7,170 nt of DNA. It comes from an uncultured Oscillospiraceae bacterium (GTDB lineage Bacteria > Bacillota > Clostridia > Oscillospirales > Acutalibacteraceae). Where the stretch lies: the NCBI GenBank assembly GCA_900549675.1, contig URPG01000106.1:1-7170 (forward strand), given 5' to 3'. This document shows, one piece after another, positions 1 to 6,864 of the stretch. Every line of letters starts with the position of its first letter. The first letter of the stretch is position 1. The position numbers were made by a program, and so were the translations under genes. The notes beneath the pieces are model-generated. The model was given only the letters and a program-made list of their open reading frames with translations. It did no database searches and was not told where the DNA came from.

Positions 1-857
1 GCTGCTTTTTAGAGCCTGACGGTATGTTCCCCAACCATGTGCCTAATCCTGAAAACACGGAGGCTATGCGTGCAATTTCTTCTGCCACTGTTCAGGCCAA
101 AGCAGATTTAGGCGTTATCTTTGACACAGACGTTGACAGAGGTGCTGCCGTTGACGCACAGGGCGTTGAAATCAGCCGAAATCGTTTGGTTGCACTTGCC
201 GCCGCTATCGCACTGGAAACTTCTCCCGGCGGTACAATTGTAACCGATTCCATTACATCAGACGGACTGAAAACTTATATTGAATCCACTTTAGGCGGAA
301 AACACCATCGTTTTAAACGCGGCTATAAGAACGTGATTAATGAAGCGATTCGCCTAAATCAGCAAGGCATTGATTGCCCTTTAGCGATTGAAACCAGCGG
401 TCATGCGGCCATGCGTGAAAATTATTTTTTAGACGACGGCGCTTATCTTGTCACCAAGATTATCATTAAAATGGCACAGCTAAAAAAAGAGAATCAAACC
501 ATTGACCATTTGCTGACAGACCTGCAAAGCGCTGTCGAAGAAAAGGAAATTCGTCTTCCCATTTTGCAGGAAGATTTTCAAAGTGTCGGCCAAAAAATCA
601 TTGCTGATTTAGAAAACTATGCCCAAAAACAGAACTGGCAGATTGCTCCTGACAACCACGAGGGTATCCGCATTTCCTTTGACAAAGAAAACGGTGACGG
701 TTGGCTGCTCCTGCGTTTAAGTGTGCATGACCCTATTATGCCGCTAAACATTGAAAGCAATCAAAACGGCGGAACCGATATCATTCTCTCACATTTACAA
801 AATTTTCTATCTTCCTATTCTTCTGCATTGGATTTATCTGTGATAAAAACTCTTTGA
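1..857 (+). CDS. Phosphohexomutase (phosphomannomutase/phosphoglucomutase superfamily), 3' part only
   Basis: The frame is open from the window edge (first full codon at 3) to TGA at 855-857, giving 284 residues. The ATG at 24 is internal, because the family motif EPDGMFPNHVPNPE (residues 4-17) begins before it. Enzymes of this superfamily (COG1109) move a phosphate between C1 and C6 of a sugar phosphate in the cytoplasm. The metal-binding loop is seen as DTDVDR (41-46, bases 123-140), the sugar-recognition loop as ETSGH (130-134), and a C-terminal phosphate-contact segment as GWLLLRLSVHDP (233-244). The N-terminal half with the catalytic phosphoserine lies outside the window. The loops differ from the textbook forms DGDxDR, GExSGH and SGTEP. 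They resemble a divergent branch that, as I recall, also includes plant and cyanobacterial proteins. Substrate (mannose-, glucose- or glucosamine-phosphate) cannot be decided. The gene converges on the opp operon and is not part of it. Superfamily assignment is secure; exact function is open. Confidence 0.9.
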   Translation, partial: CFLEPDGMFPNHVPNPENTEAMRAISSATVQAKADLGVIFDTDVDRGAAVDAQGVEISRNRLVALAAAIALETSPGGTIVTDSITSDGLKTYIESTLGGKHHRFKRGYKNVINEAIRLNQQGIDCPLAIETSGHAAMRENYFLDDGAYLVTKIIIKMAQLKKENQTIDHLLTDLQSAVEEKEIRLPILQEDFQSVGQKIIADLENYAQKQNWQIAPDNHEGIRISFDKENGDGWLLLRLSVHDPIMPLNIESNQNGGTDIILSHLQNFLSSYSSALDLSVIKTL

Positions 858-1030
858 TGCTATTTGCCTATCAACCTGTAAAAAAGATAAATACATTAAA
901 GGCTATAACTTTATCACCTTTTCTTATATTCAATGGCTTATTCCTTCACTTCTCCGATAAATATCCTAGATATAATATAAAAAATATTGTCGGCAGGTTA
1001 TAAGTAGAACAAATATCTTCTCAAAAAGTA
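858..1030. other. AT-rich intergenic spacer without a gene
   Basis: This spacer separates the phosphohexomutase stop codon from the shared terminator. I see no supported reading frame on either strand. A weak hairpin can be drawn at 898-921 (AAAGG with CCTTT, plus ATAA with TTAT) followed by a T-rich stretch. It could be a first, weak stop for + strand transcription, but it has interior mismatches and a tiny loop. TATAAT-like words near 971-980 are expected by chance in sequence this AT-rich. Confidence 0.6.
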
Positions 1031-1066
1031 AAAAGCTTGTGGATTCCAAGGAATCCACAAGCTTTT
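1031..1066. terminator. Bidirectional Rho-independent terminator between convergent genes
   Basis: The arms AAAAGCTTGTGGATTCC (1031-1047) and GGAATCCACAAGCTTTT (1050-1066) are perfectly complementary over 17 bp with only AA at the centre, so the RNA would form about 16 pairs closed by a tetraloop. On the - strand the stem is followed by TACTTTTTGA, giving the opp operon a U-rich tail. On the + strand it is followed by GTTATTTTATTTG, giving the phosphohexomutase transcript a U-rich tail. The oppF stop codon ends one base from the stem, and the + strand U-tract lies inside the last oppF codons. Confidence 0.9.
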
Positions 1067-1067
1067 G

Positions 1068-2039
1068 TTATTTTATTTGTGGCTCTACCAAATGGCAGGC
1101 ACAGAAATGTCCCGGTGTAATTTCCAATAATTTTGGACTTTCTTTATGGCAAATATCACAGGCAATCGGACAGCGTCCCGCAAAGTTACAGCCGGGCGGT
1201 GTATTGATGGGGCTAGGTACATCACCGGTAAGAATCTGCCGCTTTTTCCCCTCCTCTGATTTCGGGTCGGGAATCGGTACTGCCGATAAAAGCGCCTTGG
1301 AATACGGATGCAGGGTATTATGATACAATTCATCCGATTCTGCCAGCTCCACAATATTTCCCAGGTACATTACCGCAATACGGTCACTGATGTATTTCAC
1401 AATGTTAAGGTCATGCGCGATAAACAAATACGTCAAATCCAACTTTTTTTGTAAATCACGCAGAAGATTAATCACCTGTGACTGGATGGAAACATCCAAA
1501 GCGGAAATCGGTTCATCACAGACGATAATTTCAGGTTCAATTGCCAACGCACGGGCAATGCCAATTCTTTGGCGCTGACCGCCTGAAAATTCATGCGGGA
1601 ATCGGTTGGCGTGTTCACGGTTTAAGCCCACCAATTCCAACAATTCATACACACGCTCTTTGCGTTTTGCAGAATTATACATTTTATGAATTTCCATACC
1701 CTCTTCAATGATAGAGGCAACCGTCATTCTAGGGTCCAGAGAAGCATACGGGTCCTGAAAAATAATCTGTGCTTTTTTCGCATAAGCAAAACGCTCTTTG
1801 GATTTCCGCAAGTCAACCTTACGGCCATCATAAATGACATTTCCCTTTGTCGGAGGATAAATTCCCATCGTCACACGACCAAGCGTAGATTTGCCACAGC
1901 CTGATTCTCCCACCAAACCCAGTGTTTCTCCTTTATGAATAGTGAGGTTTACATTCTCTACCGCTTTCAGCGTTCCGCCCGAAACCTTAAAGTATTTATG
2001 AATACCCTCTAACACCAATAGTGGTTCTTTATTTTTCAA
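1068..2039 (-). CDS. oppF: Oligopeptide ABC transporter ATP-binding protein OppF
   Basis: This is one of the two cytoplasmic ATPases that drive peptide import. With the chosen start it has 323 residues, normal for OppF. Visible in order are Walker A GESGCGKS (44-51), Q-loop Gln95, signature FSGGQRQR (151-158), Walker B IIVCDEP (171-177) with catalytic Glu176, and H-loop His209. A C-terminal peptide-transporter extension follows, with Cys284, Cys290, Cys297 and Cys315 in the family's C-x5-C-x6-C spacing, plus extra cysteines at 294 and 313. The start is taken as TTG at 2039-2037, because AGAGGTG sits six bases before it. A GTG at 2048 is the alternative, adding three residues with a weaker site. 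The longer frame from 2111 lies inside oppD and has no family similarity at its N-terminus. The gene overlaps the end of oppD by 11 bases and is last in the operon. Confidence 0.95.
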   Translation of the reverse strand: MKNKEPLLVLEGIHKYFKVSGGTLKAVENVNLTIHKGETLGLVGESGCGKSTLGRVTMGIYPPTKGNVIYDGRKVDLRKSKERFAYAKKAQIIFQDPYASLDPRMTVASIIEEGMEIHKMYNSAKRKERVYELLELVGLNREHANRFPHEFSGGQRQRIGIARALAIEPEIIVCDEPISALDVSIQSQVINLLRDLQKKLDLTYLFIAHDLNIVKYISDRIAVMYLGNIVELAESDELYHNTLHPYSKALLSAVPIPDPKSEEGKKRQILTGDVPSPINTPPGCNFAGRCPIACDICHKESPKLLEITPGHFCACHLVEPQIK

Positions 2040-3057
2040 GCTGTTCACCTCTTTCTTCCGCACTGGGACAATCCTCATGCAACAACCAACAAGCCGCATA
2101 ATGCTCTTCACTGACGGTGAATTCAGGCGGCTGTTCTTCTACACAAATTTCCATGCAATGGCGGCATCTTGCCGCAAAAGCACAGCCGACCGGAGGAGCA
2201 AGCAAATCAGGCGGAGAACCGGGAATCGACACTAAATTTGTGTCTTTACTGATATTAACACTGGGAAGACTTTCTAAAAGAGCAACGGTATAAGGGTGCT
2301 TTGGCTCATAAAAAATTTCTTCGCAAGTGCCAAGTTCAACCACCTTGCCGGCATACATTACTGCCACACGCTGCGCCATACTGGCAACCACGCCCAAATC
2401 ATGTGTAATTAAAATAACCGCTGTATTGGTTTCCTGCTGTATTTCTTTCAGCAAATCCATAATTTGTGCCTGAATGGTCACATCCAATGCCGTGGTGGGC
2501 TCATCAGCGACCAAGAGTTTCGGATTACAGGACAAAGCCATCGCAATCATTGCTCTTTGACGCATACCGCCTGAAAATTCATGCGGGTATTGTTTCGCAC
2601 GTTCTTCCGCATTCGGAATATGCACCAATTTCAAATACTTAATTGCCTCGGCATGAGCTGTTTCTTTATCAAGCTTTCGGTGATGCCGAATGGCCTCTAC
2701 AATTTGTTTCCCTACTTGCATAGTGGGGTTCAGACAAGTCATGGGATCCTGAAAAATCATGGAAACTTCTTTACCGCGAATTTCCTGCATTTCTTTCTCA
2801 GAAGCCTCTACAATATCATGTTCTCCCAAAGTAATACGGCCCTCTGGAATAACAGCCGGCGGCATGGGATTGAGCTTCATAATGGTCTGTGCGGTTACAC
2901 TTTTTCCACAGCCGGACTCACCGACAACAGCCAAAACTTCTCCCTCATGAACGGTAAAGCTAACACCGCGTACCGCTTGTACGACACCGGCATAGGTATC
3001 AAAATTGACACGCAGATTCTCGATTTTCAAAACTTCTTTTTTCAGATTCTTTTCCAT
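2029..3057 (-). CDS. oppD: Oligopeptide ABC transporter ATP-binding protein OppD
   Basis: This is the second cytoplasmic ATPase, expected to pair with OppF under the OppB/OppC channel. It has 342 residues, usual for OppD. The nucleotide-binding motifs are complete: Walker A GESGCGKS (46-53), Q-loop Gln103, signature FSGGMRQR (161-168), Walker B LLVADEP (181-187) with catalytic Glu186, and H-loop His219. The C-terminal extension has the family's four cysteines at 292, 298, 305 and 323, plus a fifth at 301. In some dipeptide/oligopeptide transport ATPases these cysteines have been reported to bind an iron-sulfur cluster; that is family knowledge, not shown here. The ATG at 3057 is supported by AGGAGG seven bases upstream. 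It starts four bases after oppC and ends inside oppF. Dipeptide-type DppD is the close alternative name; gene order and receptor favour Opp. Confidence 0.95.
   Translation of the reverse strand: MEKNLKKEVLKIENLRVNFDTYAGVVQAVRGVSFTVHEGEVLAVVGESGCGKSVTAQTIMKLNPMPPAVIPEGRITLGEHDIVEASEKEMQEIRGKEVSMIFQDPMTCLNPTMQVGKQIVEAIRHHRKLDKETAHAEAIKYLKLVHIPNAEERAKQYPHEFSGGMRQRAMIAMALSCNPKLLVADEPTTALDVTIQAQIMDLLKEIQQETNTAVILITHDLGVVASMAQRVAVMYAGKVVELGTCEEIFYEPKHPYTVALLESLPSVNISKDTNLVSIPGSPPDLLAPPVGCAFAARCRHCMEICVEEQPPEFTVSEEHYAACWLLHEDCPSAEERGEQLEK
2046..2052 (-). promoter_or_regulatory. Ribosome-binding site that decides the oppF start (TTG)
   Basis: The - strand reads AGAGGTG, then AACAGC, then TTG at 2039. 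The spacing is right for TTG. The nearby GTG at 2048 is part of the same AGAGGTG word, so both cannot use this site. The site lies within the last codons of oppD (AGA GGT GAA), so ribosomes finishing oppD could feed oppF. Confidence 0.7.
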
Positions 3058-3061
3058 ACCG

Positions 3062-4039
3062 TTACCTCCTCAAACGTGGGTCAAACGCATCACGCAATCC
3101 ATCGCCCAAGAGATTGAAAGAAAGCATAACCAAGCTGATGCATATGGCGGGAATAACCAGTTGTGAAGGATACATCTGGAAAGCTGTTACACCGTCATTG
3201 GCCAAAGAGCCCCATGAACACTGAGGTATTGACACACCCATTCCGATAAAGCTAAGGAAAGCCTCTGTGAATATAGCACTGGGAATGGCCAGTGTAATCT
3301 CAACAATAATAATAGAAAGTGAGTTTGGCAAAAGATGTTTGGCAATCAAGCGAGGTGCCTTTGCTCCCAAGGCTTTGGCTGCCACCACATATTCCTGCTC
3401 TTTTAGTGCTACGACCTGTCCACGCACCAATCGGGCCATACTCGTCCAGCCCACGGCAGCATAGGCAATGATAAGAGCTGTAATCCCCGTAGTATCACCT
3501 GTCTTATCTGCTCCTAAAACCATTTTTAAGAGGATAACAATCATCAGATAAGGAATACCGTTGATAATCTCAACAATTCTCATCATAATGTTATCAACAG
3601 CCCCGCCGACATAGCCCGAAATACCGCCGTAAATAACACCTACAATGAAGTTGATAAAAACAGCTACAAAGGCAATGAATAAAGAAACACGGCCGCCCTG
3701 CCATACACGCACAAAAATATCACGCCCTAAAGCGTCTGTTCCAAAGATATGAACTTGTCCCTCATGTCCGGGCTCTTGTGATACCGAAAACATCGGAGCA
3801 TTCATATTTTCTAAATGCTGTTCCTGCATTTCAAAAGGAGAGAAAACGGGAACAAAAATAGCCAGCCCAATAATCACCAGTAAAATAACAGCACTTACCA
3901 CTGCCGCGGGATTTTTGACCAAACGGCGCATAGCATCTTTCCAATATGTCACACTGGGCCTGATAATACTTTCGCCGGCTTTTTCATCTTGATTCAGCCA
4001 TTGAAAGCGGCTTTTATCTATCTTTTTTATTTTTTCCAT
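3062..4039 (-). CDS. oppC: Oligopeptide ABC transporter permease OppC
   Basis: This integral membrane subunit forms half of the import channel with OppB. It has 325 residues. A cytoplasmic N-terminal tail of about 43 residues is followed by a first membrane helix near 45-66. Next comes an external stretch ending in the family motif GTDALGRDIF (100-109), and then further helices near 118-141, 150-175, 186-200, 240-265 and 290-312. The cytoplasmic coupling loop that contacts an ATPase is seen at about 216-239 as EYVVAAKALGA followed by HLLPN, the EAA motif of binding-protein-dependent permeases. The long N-terminal tail and the GTDxLGRD motif are typical of OppC/DppC rather than OppB. The ATG at 4039 is one base after the oppB stop and is preceded by AAGGAGG. 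Confidence 0.95.
   Translation of the reverse strand: MEKIKKIDKSRFQWLNQDEKAGESIIRPSVTYWKDAMRRLVKNPAAVVSAVILLVIIGLAIFVPVFSPFEMQEQHLENMNAPMFSVSQEPGHEGQVHIFGTDALGRDIFVRVWQGGRVSLFIAFVAVFINFIVGVIYGGISGYVGGAVDNIMMRIVEIINGIPYLMIVILLKMVLGADKTGDTTGITALIIAYAAVGWTSMARLVRGQVVALKEQEYVVAAKALGAKAPRLIAKHLLPNSLSIIIVEITLAIPSAIFTEAFLSFIGMGVSIPQCSWGSLANDGVTAFQMYPSQLVIPAICISLVMLSFNLLGDGLRDAFDPRLRR
3065..3070 (-). promoter_or_regulatory. oppD ribosome-binding site made from the last two oppC codons
   Basis: The end of oppC reads AGG AGG TAA on the - strand, encoding the final two arginines and the stop. The same AGGAGG is a perfect Shine-Dalgarno site seven bases before the oppD ATG. Termination of oppC and initiation of oppD are therefore physically linked. 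Confidence 0.9.
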
Positions 4040-4040
4040 T

Positions 4041-4982
4041 TCATTTCCCTCCTTCCAATTTTACTCTTGGGTCAATAAAGCCATAGACTACGTCCACAAC
4101 GAAGTTGGCGATCACTAAAAAAGCACCATAAAACATGGTTGTACCGGATATCATCGTATAGTCGTAGCTCTGCACACTTTCTACGATATATTTACCCACA
4201 CCGGGTATATTAAAGATTTTTTCTACAACAAATGCACCTGTCAAAACAGACGCCGCAATCGGACCAATTACCGTAATGACAGGCATAATGGCATTGCGCA
4301 CGCCATGTTTCCAAATCACCTTGCTTTTAGACAAACCTTTTGCTTTTGCCGTTTTGATATAGTCCTGACCCAATACATCCAACATACTGGTACGCATTAA
4401 ACGGGAAATTGTGGCCAAAGAACCAAAGCTTAAAGCAAAAGCCGGGAGAATCTTACTATTAAAGGCATTCCAACCTGTCACCGCAAAAATATGTACACCT
4501 GTCCATTGGTACAATTTTAATGCTAAGAAGTATTGTAATACCGCTCCAACAATGAAGCTGGGAACAGACACCCCTAAAATGGCAATTAACATCGTCAAGG
4601 TGTCCCAAGCAGTACCGCGCTTTACAGCCGCTACCACTCCCAAAAAAATTCCCATAATAACGGCAAAAATCAAAGCACGGATTCCCAAATCAAAAGAATA
4701 TACAAACCCTTGACTGATAATCTCTGTCACAGGACGATTGTACTGCGTTGAAATGCCTAAATCACCATGTAAAAAATTGCCCACATACATTAAAAATTGT
4801 GTGCCCACCGGCTTATCCAATCCAAACTTTGCGTTTAGATTCTGCATCACACTTTCCGGTATGGCTTTGTCGCCGATAAAAGGATCTCCGGGCAGCGCCC
4901 GCATCATGAAAAAAGTTACGGCACACAGTATGAACAGAGTTGCCACTGTGTATCCTAACCTTTTTAAGATATACTTGCCCAT
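4041..4982 (-). CDS. oppB: Oligopeptide ABC transporter permease OppB
   Basis: This is the other channel-forming membrane subunit, 313 residues from the chosen start. It begins in the standard OppB way, MGKYILKRLGYT, leading into a first helix at about 9-28 and the family motif LPGDPF (30-35). Further hydrophobic segments lie near 97-119, 129-156, 179-193, 231-252 and close to the C-terminus. The coupling loop to the ATPases is DYIKTAKAKGL followed by KHGVRNA (about 207-231). A second in-frame ATG at 5009 has its own Shine-Dalgarno and would add nine residues (MYEKSGGKR) that are not typical of the family. I prefer 4982 because its site has better spacing and the protein then starts like its relatives. 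A still longer frame from 5066 lacks a good site. The gene is separated from oppA by 212 bases and from oppC by one. Confidence 0.93.
   Translation of the reverse strand: MGKYILKRLGYTVATLFILCAVTFFMMRALPGDPFIGDKAIPESVMQNLNAKFGLDKPVGTQFLMYVGNFLHGDLGISTQYNRPVTEIISQGFVYSFDLGIRALIFAVIMGIFLGVVAAVKRGTAWDTLTMLIAILGVSVPSFIVGAVLQYFLALKLYQWTGVHIFAVTGWNAFNSKILPAFALSFGSLATISRLMRTSMLDVLGQDYIKTAKAKGLSKSKVIWKHGVRNAIMPVITVIGPIAASVLTGAFVVEKIFNIPGVGKYIVESVQSYDYTMISGTTMFYGAFLVIANFVVDVVYGFIDPRVKLEGGK
4047..4054 (-). promoter_or_regulatory. oppC ribosome-binding site inside the end of oppB
   Basis: AAGGAGGG on the - strand covers the codons for the last glycines of OppB (GGA GGG AAA TGA) and lies seven bases before the oppC ATG at 4039. 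Another ATG overlaps the oppB stop in the sequence AAATGAAATGG, but its frame closes after a few codons, so the ATG at 4039 is the start. Confidence 0.85.
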
Positions 4983-4989
4983 TCTCTTT

Positions 4990-5020
4990 CCTCCCGATTT
5001 TTCATACATTTTTCCTCCTT
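4990..5020 (-). promoter_or_regulatory. Two tandem ribosome-binding sites in front of oppB
   Basis: On the - strand AAGGAGG (5020-5014) stands four bases before ATG 5009, and GGGAGG (4995-4990) stands seven bases before ATG 4982. Both ATGs are in the same frame. The inner site has the more usual spacing. Either or both may be used, giving OppB forms that differ by nine residues. Confidence 0.65.
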
Positions 5021-5154
5021 TTTTATAAATCCGTAAACTAAATATAATAATAGTTAATAATAACATAAAATCATTCTTTTATAAATACTTATACTGATAA
5101 AATTTGAGGAAAATAAAGTTATTTAACCAAATATTTACTTAAATATAAGAAAAG

Positions 5155-5180
5155 GCAGTGCAGAGAAAGCTCTACACTGC
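5155..5180 (-). terminator. Hairpin between oppA and oppB, probable partial terminator or mRNA-protecting stem
   Basis: The arms 5155-5165 and 5170-5180 pair over 11 positions around a four-base loop. One position (5161/5174) is a C-A mismatch on the + strand but becomes a G-U pair in the - strand transcript, so the structure belongs to the opp mRNA. It starts 15 bases after the oppA stop codon. The following - strand tail, CTTTTCTTATATTT, is only moderately U-rich, suggesting leaky termination. The 134 bases between it and the first oppB ribosome-binding site are very AT-rich; I found no convincing -35/-10 pair for a separate oppB promoter. Confidence 0.75.
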
Positions 5181-5194
5181 TTTTTTCATAAAGC

Positions 5195-6844
5195 TTATTT
5201 ATCTGCTATCTTTGCAAAAAGTAAGTTGAAGTTTTGCAGCATCGTTCTTCGCACACCTTCTACTCTTTCGCTGACAATATAATCAACTGATCTCCAGTAG
5301 ATAGGTGCAACCACCACTTCTTCACAAACGATTTTTTCCAAGTCAATCAACAGCTGCATACGTTTTGCCAAATCCGGCTCGATTCTTGCCTGATTTAGTT
5401 TTTCGTCATATGTGGCGTTGGAGAACTTACCTTGGTTATTACCGCCGCCTGTTTCAAACATATCCAAGAAGGTATTCGGGTCATTGTAGTCCGGACCCCA
5501 AAGGGCAAAAGCAATGCTGAATTCTCCCTCATGCATAGCTGCAATTCTGGATTTAAAAGGCATACTTTCCACCTGGATTTCAATGCCCAGATTTTTTCTG
5601 ATTTGTTCCTGCACAACAGACAAAGAAACTAGTGCTTTGGAAGAATCATCGCCAATTAAAGTGACCTTTTTCACAAAGTCCTCGGCTGTCATATTCTCTT
5701 CTTTTAAACCTTCAGCAAACAATTTTTTAGCTTCCTCGGGGTTTGCATGAATCGGAATTAATTCACCGACTTCTTCATAGAAAGGTTTTTCAAGACCCTG
5801 TACACCGGGCGGTGTGAAAGAAGTGGCCGGAACAGAATCGTTCTTCTGTACAGCTTTTACGAATTCATCATTATCTACAGCCAAAGCAATTGCTTTACGG
5901 ATTTTTTGATTTTTAACGCCATCTCTTTCAAAATTAAATTGCAGATAAGCACTGGCGCCATCCATAAAGGTATTTAATTTCAAGCCTTCTGCAGACAAAA
6001 TATCCTTTTGTTCACCATTAATTGTGGTCACGTCCAATTCACCGGCACGGTAAGAGTTCATCCATGTATTGGCATCACCAATCATCTTGAAGTTAATTTC
6101 TTCAATAAATGCCATTTGATTAGCGGCATAATAGTCCTTGTTTTTCTTCAAAACAATTTCATCGCCGTGCTTCCATGTATCCATAGTGTATGGACCGTTG
6201 GTGCAGAAAGTTTCTTCATCGGTAGAGGACATATAGGTATCCAAGCCGACTTTCTCAAAGAACTTCTGATTAACAGGTGTAAAAGAAGGGAAAGAGAAAG
6301 AACTTAAAGCGTAAGCGGTCGGAGATTCCAATACGACCTCCAGCGTGTAGTCATCAGTAGCCTTTACACCGACATCATCTGCTGTAACACCGTCTTCACC
6401 GCTGTTATAAGCCTGGCCGTTTTTCAGAACGTAAGCAAAATAAGCGTATTTGGCTCCTGTTTCGGGATTCAGCAACGCTTTCCATGCATACTCAAAATCA
6501 TGCGCTGTTACGGGGTCGCCGTTGGTCCATTTCATGCCCTCACGCAGTTTGAACACATAGGTCAAGCCGTCTTCGCTGATTTCCCATGATTCAGCCACAC
6601 CGGCACCGGGTTTATCACCGGGAATGACATTATCATGTTCATCCAACATCACAAGATTTGTCATGATATGACGGTTGACGTCACCGGCGGGGGCATCAGT
6701 TGCCAAAAGCGTATTTAACTTTTCGGGTTCAGAAACTAGGTTTACCACCAATTTCGCTTCCGTCTTTTTGCTGCCGCATCCTGCCAAAACAGAAAGTGCC
6801 AAGACAAAAGACAAAGCCAGAGAAAGGACTTTCTTTACTTTCAT
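5195..6844 (-). CDS. oppA: Peptide ABC transporter substrate-binding lipoprotein OppA
   Basis: This is the extracellular receptor of the transporter and belongs to the SBP_bac_5 family (COG4166-like), at 549 residues the usual size for OppA. The chosen ATG at 6844 follows GGAGGT at correct spacing and gives a clean lipoprotein signal: basic MKVKK, a hydrophobic stretch at 6-20, then the lipobox LAGC with Cys23 as the lipidation site. The family core follows: AESWEISEDG (84-93), LREGMKWTNGDPVT (100-113) and HDFEYAW (115-121). Later blocks include NGPYTMDTW, the IRKAIALAVDN segment and the NDPNTFLDMF segment. A longer frame from 6895 adds residues with no signal-peptide character and overlaps a leader hairpin. 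It is first in the operon. Close relatives bind oligopeptides of varied length, murein peptides or peptide pheromones; the ligand here is not determined by the sequence. Confidence 0.95.
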   Translation of the reverse strand: MKVKKVLSLALSFVLALSVLAGCGSKKTEAKLVVNLVSEPEKLNTLLATDAPAGDVNRHIMTNLVMLDEHDNVIPGDKPGAGVAESWEISEDGLTYVFKLREGMKWTNGDPVTAHDFEYAWKALLNPETGAKYAYFAYVLKNGQAYNSGEDGVTADDVGVKATDDYTLEVVLESPTAYALSSFSFPSFTPVNQKFFEKVGLDTYMSSTDEETFCTNGPYTMDTWKHGDEIVLKKNKDYYAANQMAFIEEINFKMIGDANTWMNSYRAGELDVTTINGEQKDILSAEGLKLNTFMDGASAYLQFNFERDGVKNQKIRKAIALAVDNDEFVKAVQKNDSVPATSFTPPGVQGLEKPFYEEVGELIPIHANPEEAKKLFAEGLKEENMTAEDFVKKVTLIGDDSSKALVSLSVVQEQIRKNLGIEIQVESMPFKSRIAAMHEGEFSIAFALWGPDYNDPNTFLDMFETGGGNNQGKFSNATYDEKLNQARIEPDLAKRMQLLIDLEKIVCEEVVVAPIYWRSVDYIVSERVEGVRRTMLQNFNLLFAKIADK

Positions 6845-6850
6845 AAAATT

Positions 6851-6856
6851 ACCTCC
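6851..6856 (-). promoter_or_regulatory. Ribosome-binding site that decides the oppA start
   Basis: GGAGGT on the - strand lies six bases before the ATG at 6844 (seven counting from GGAGG). The upstream ATG at 6895 has no comparable site, so this supports the start that places the lipobox cysteine at residue 23. Confidence 0.85.
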
Positions 6857-6864
6857 ATTTTTAT

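Noticed and set aside
898..922. Terminator directly after the phosphohexomutase
   Set aside because: The hairpin is AT-rich with interior mismatches and a two-base loop; the perfect repeat at 1031-1066 is a far better terminator.
1039..1323. Open frame of 94 codons on the + strand over the oppF 3' end
   Set aside because: It lies wholly opposite a well-supported ABC ATPase, has no ribosome-binding site and begins inside the terminator stem.
2581..3117. Open frame of 178 codons on the + strand opposite oppD
   Set aside because: It is a by-product of oppD codon use on the other strand; the translation has no recognisable family features and no start signals.
6008..6307. Open frame of 99 codons on the + strand opposite oppA
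   Set aside because: It is antisense to a fully supported lipoprotein gene, with no ribosome-binding site or family similarity.
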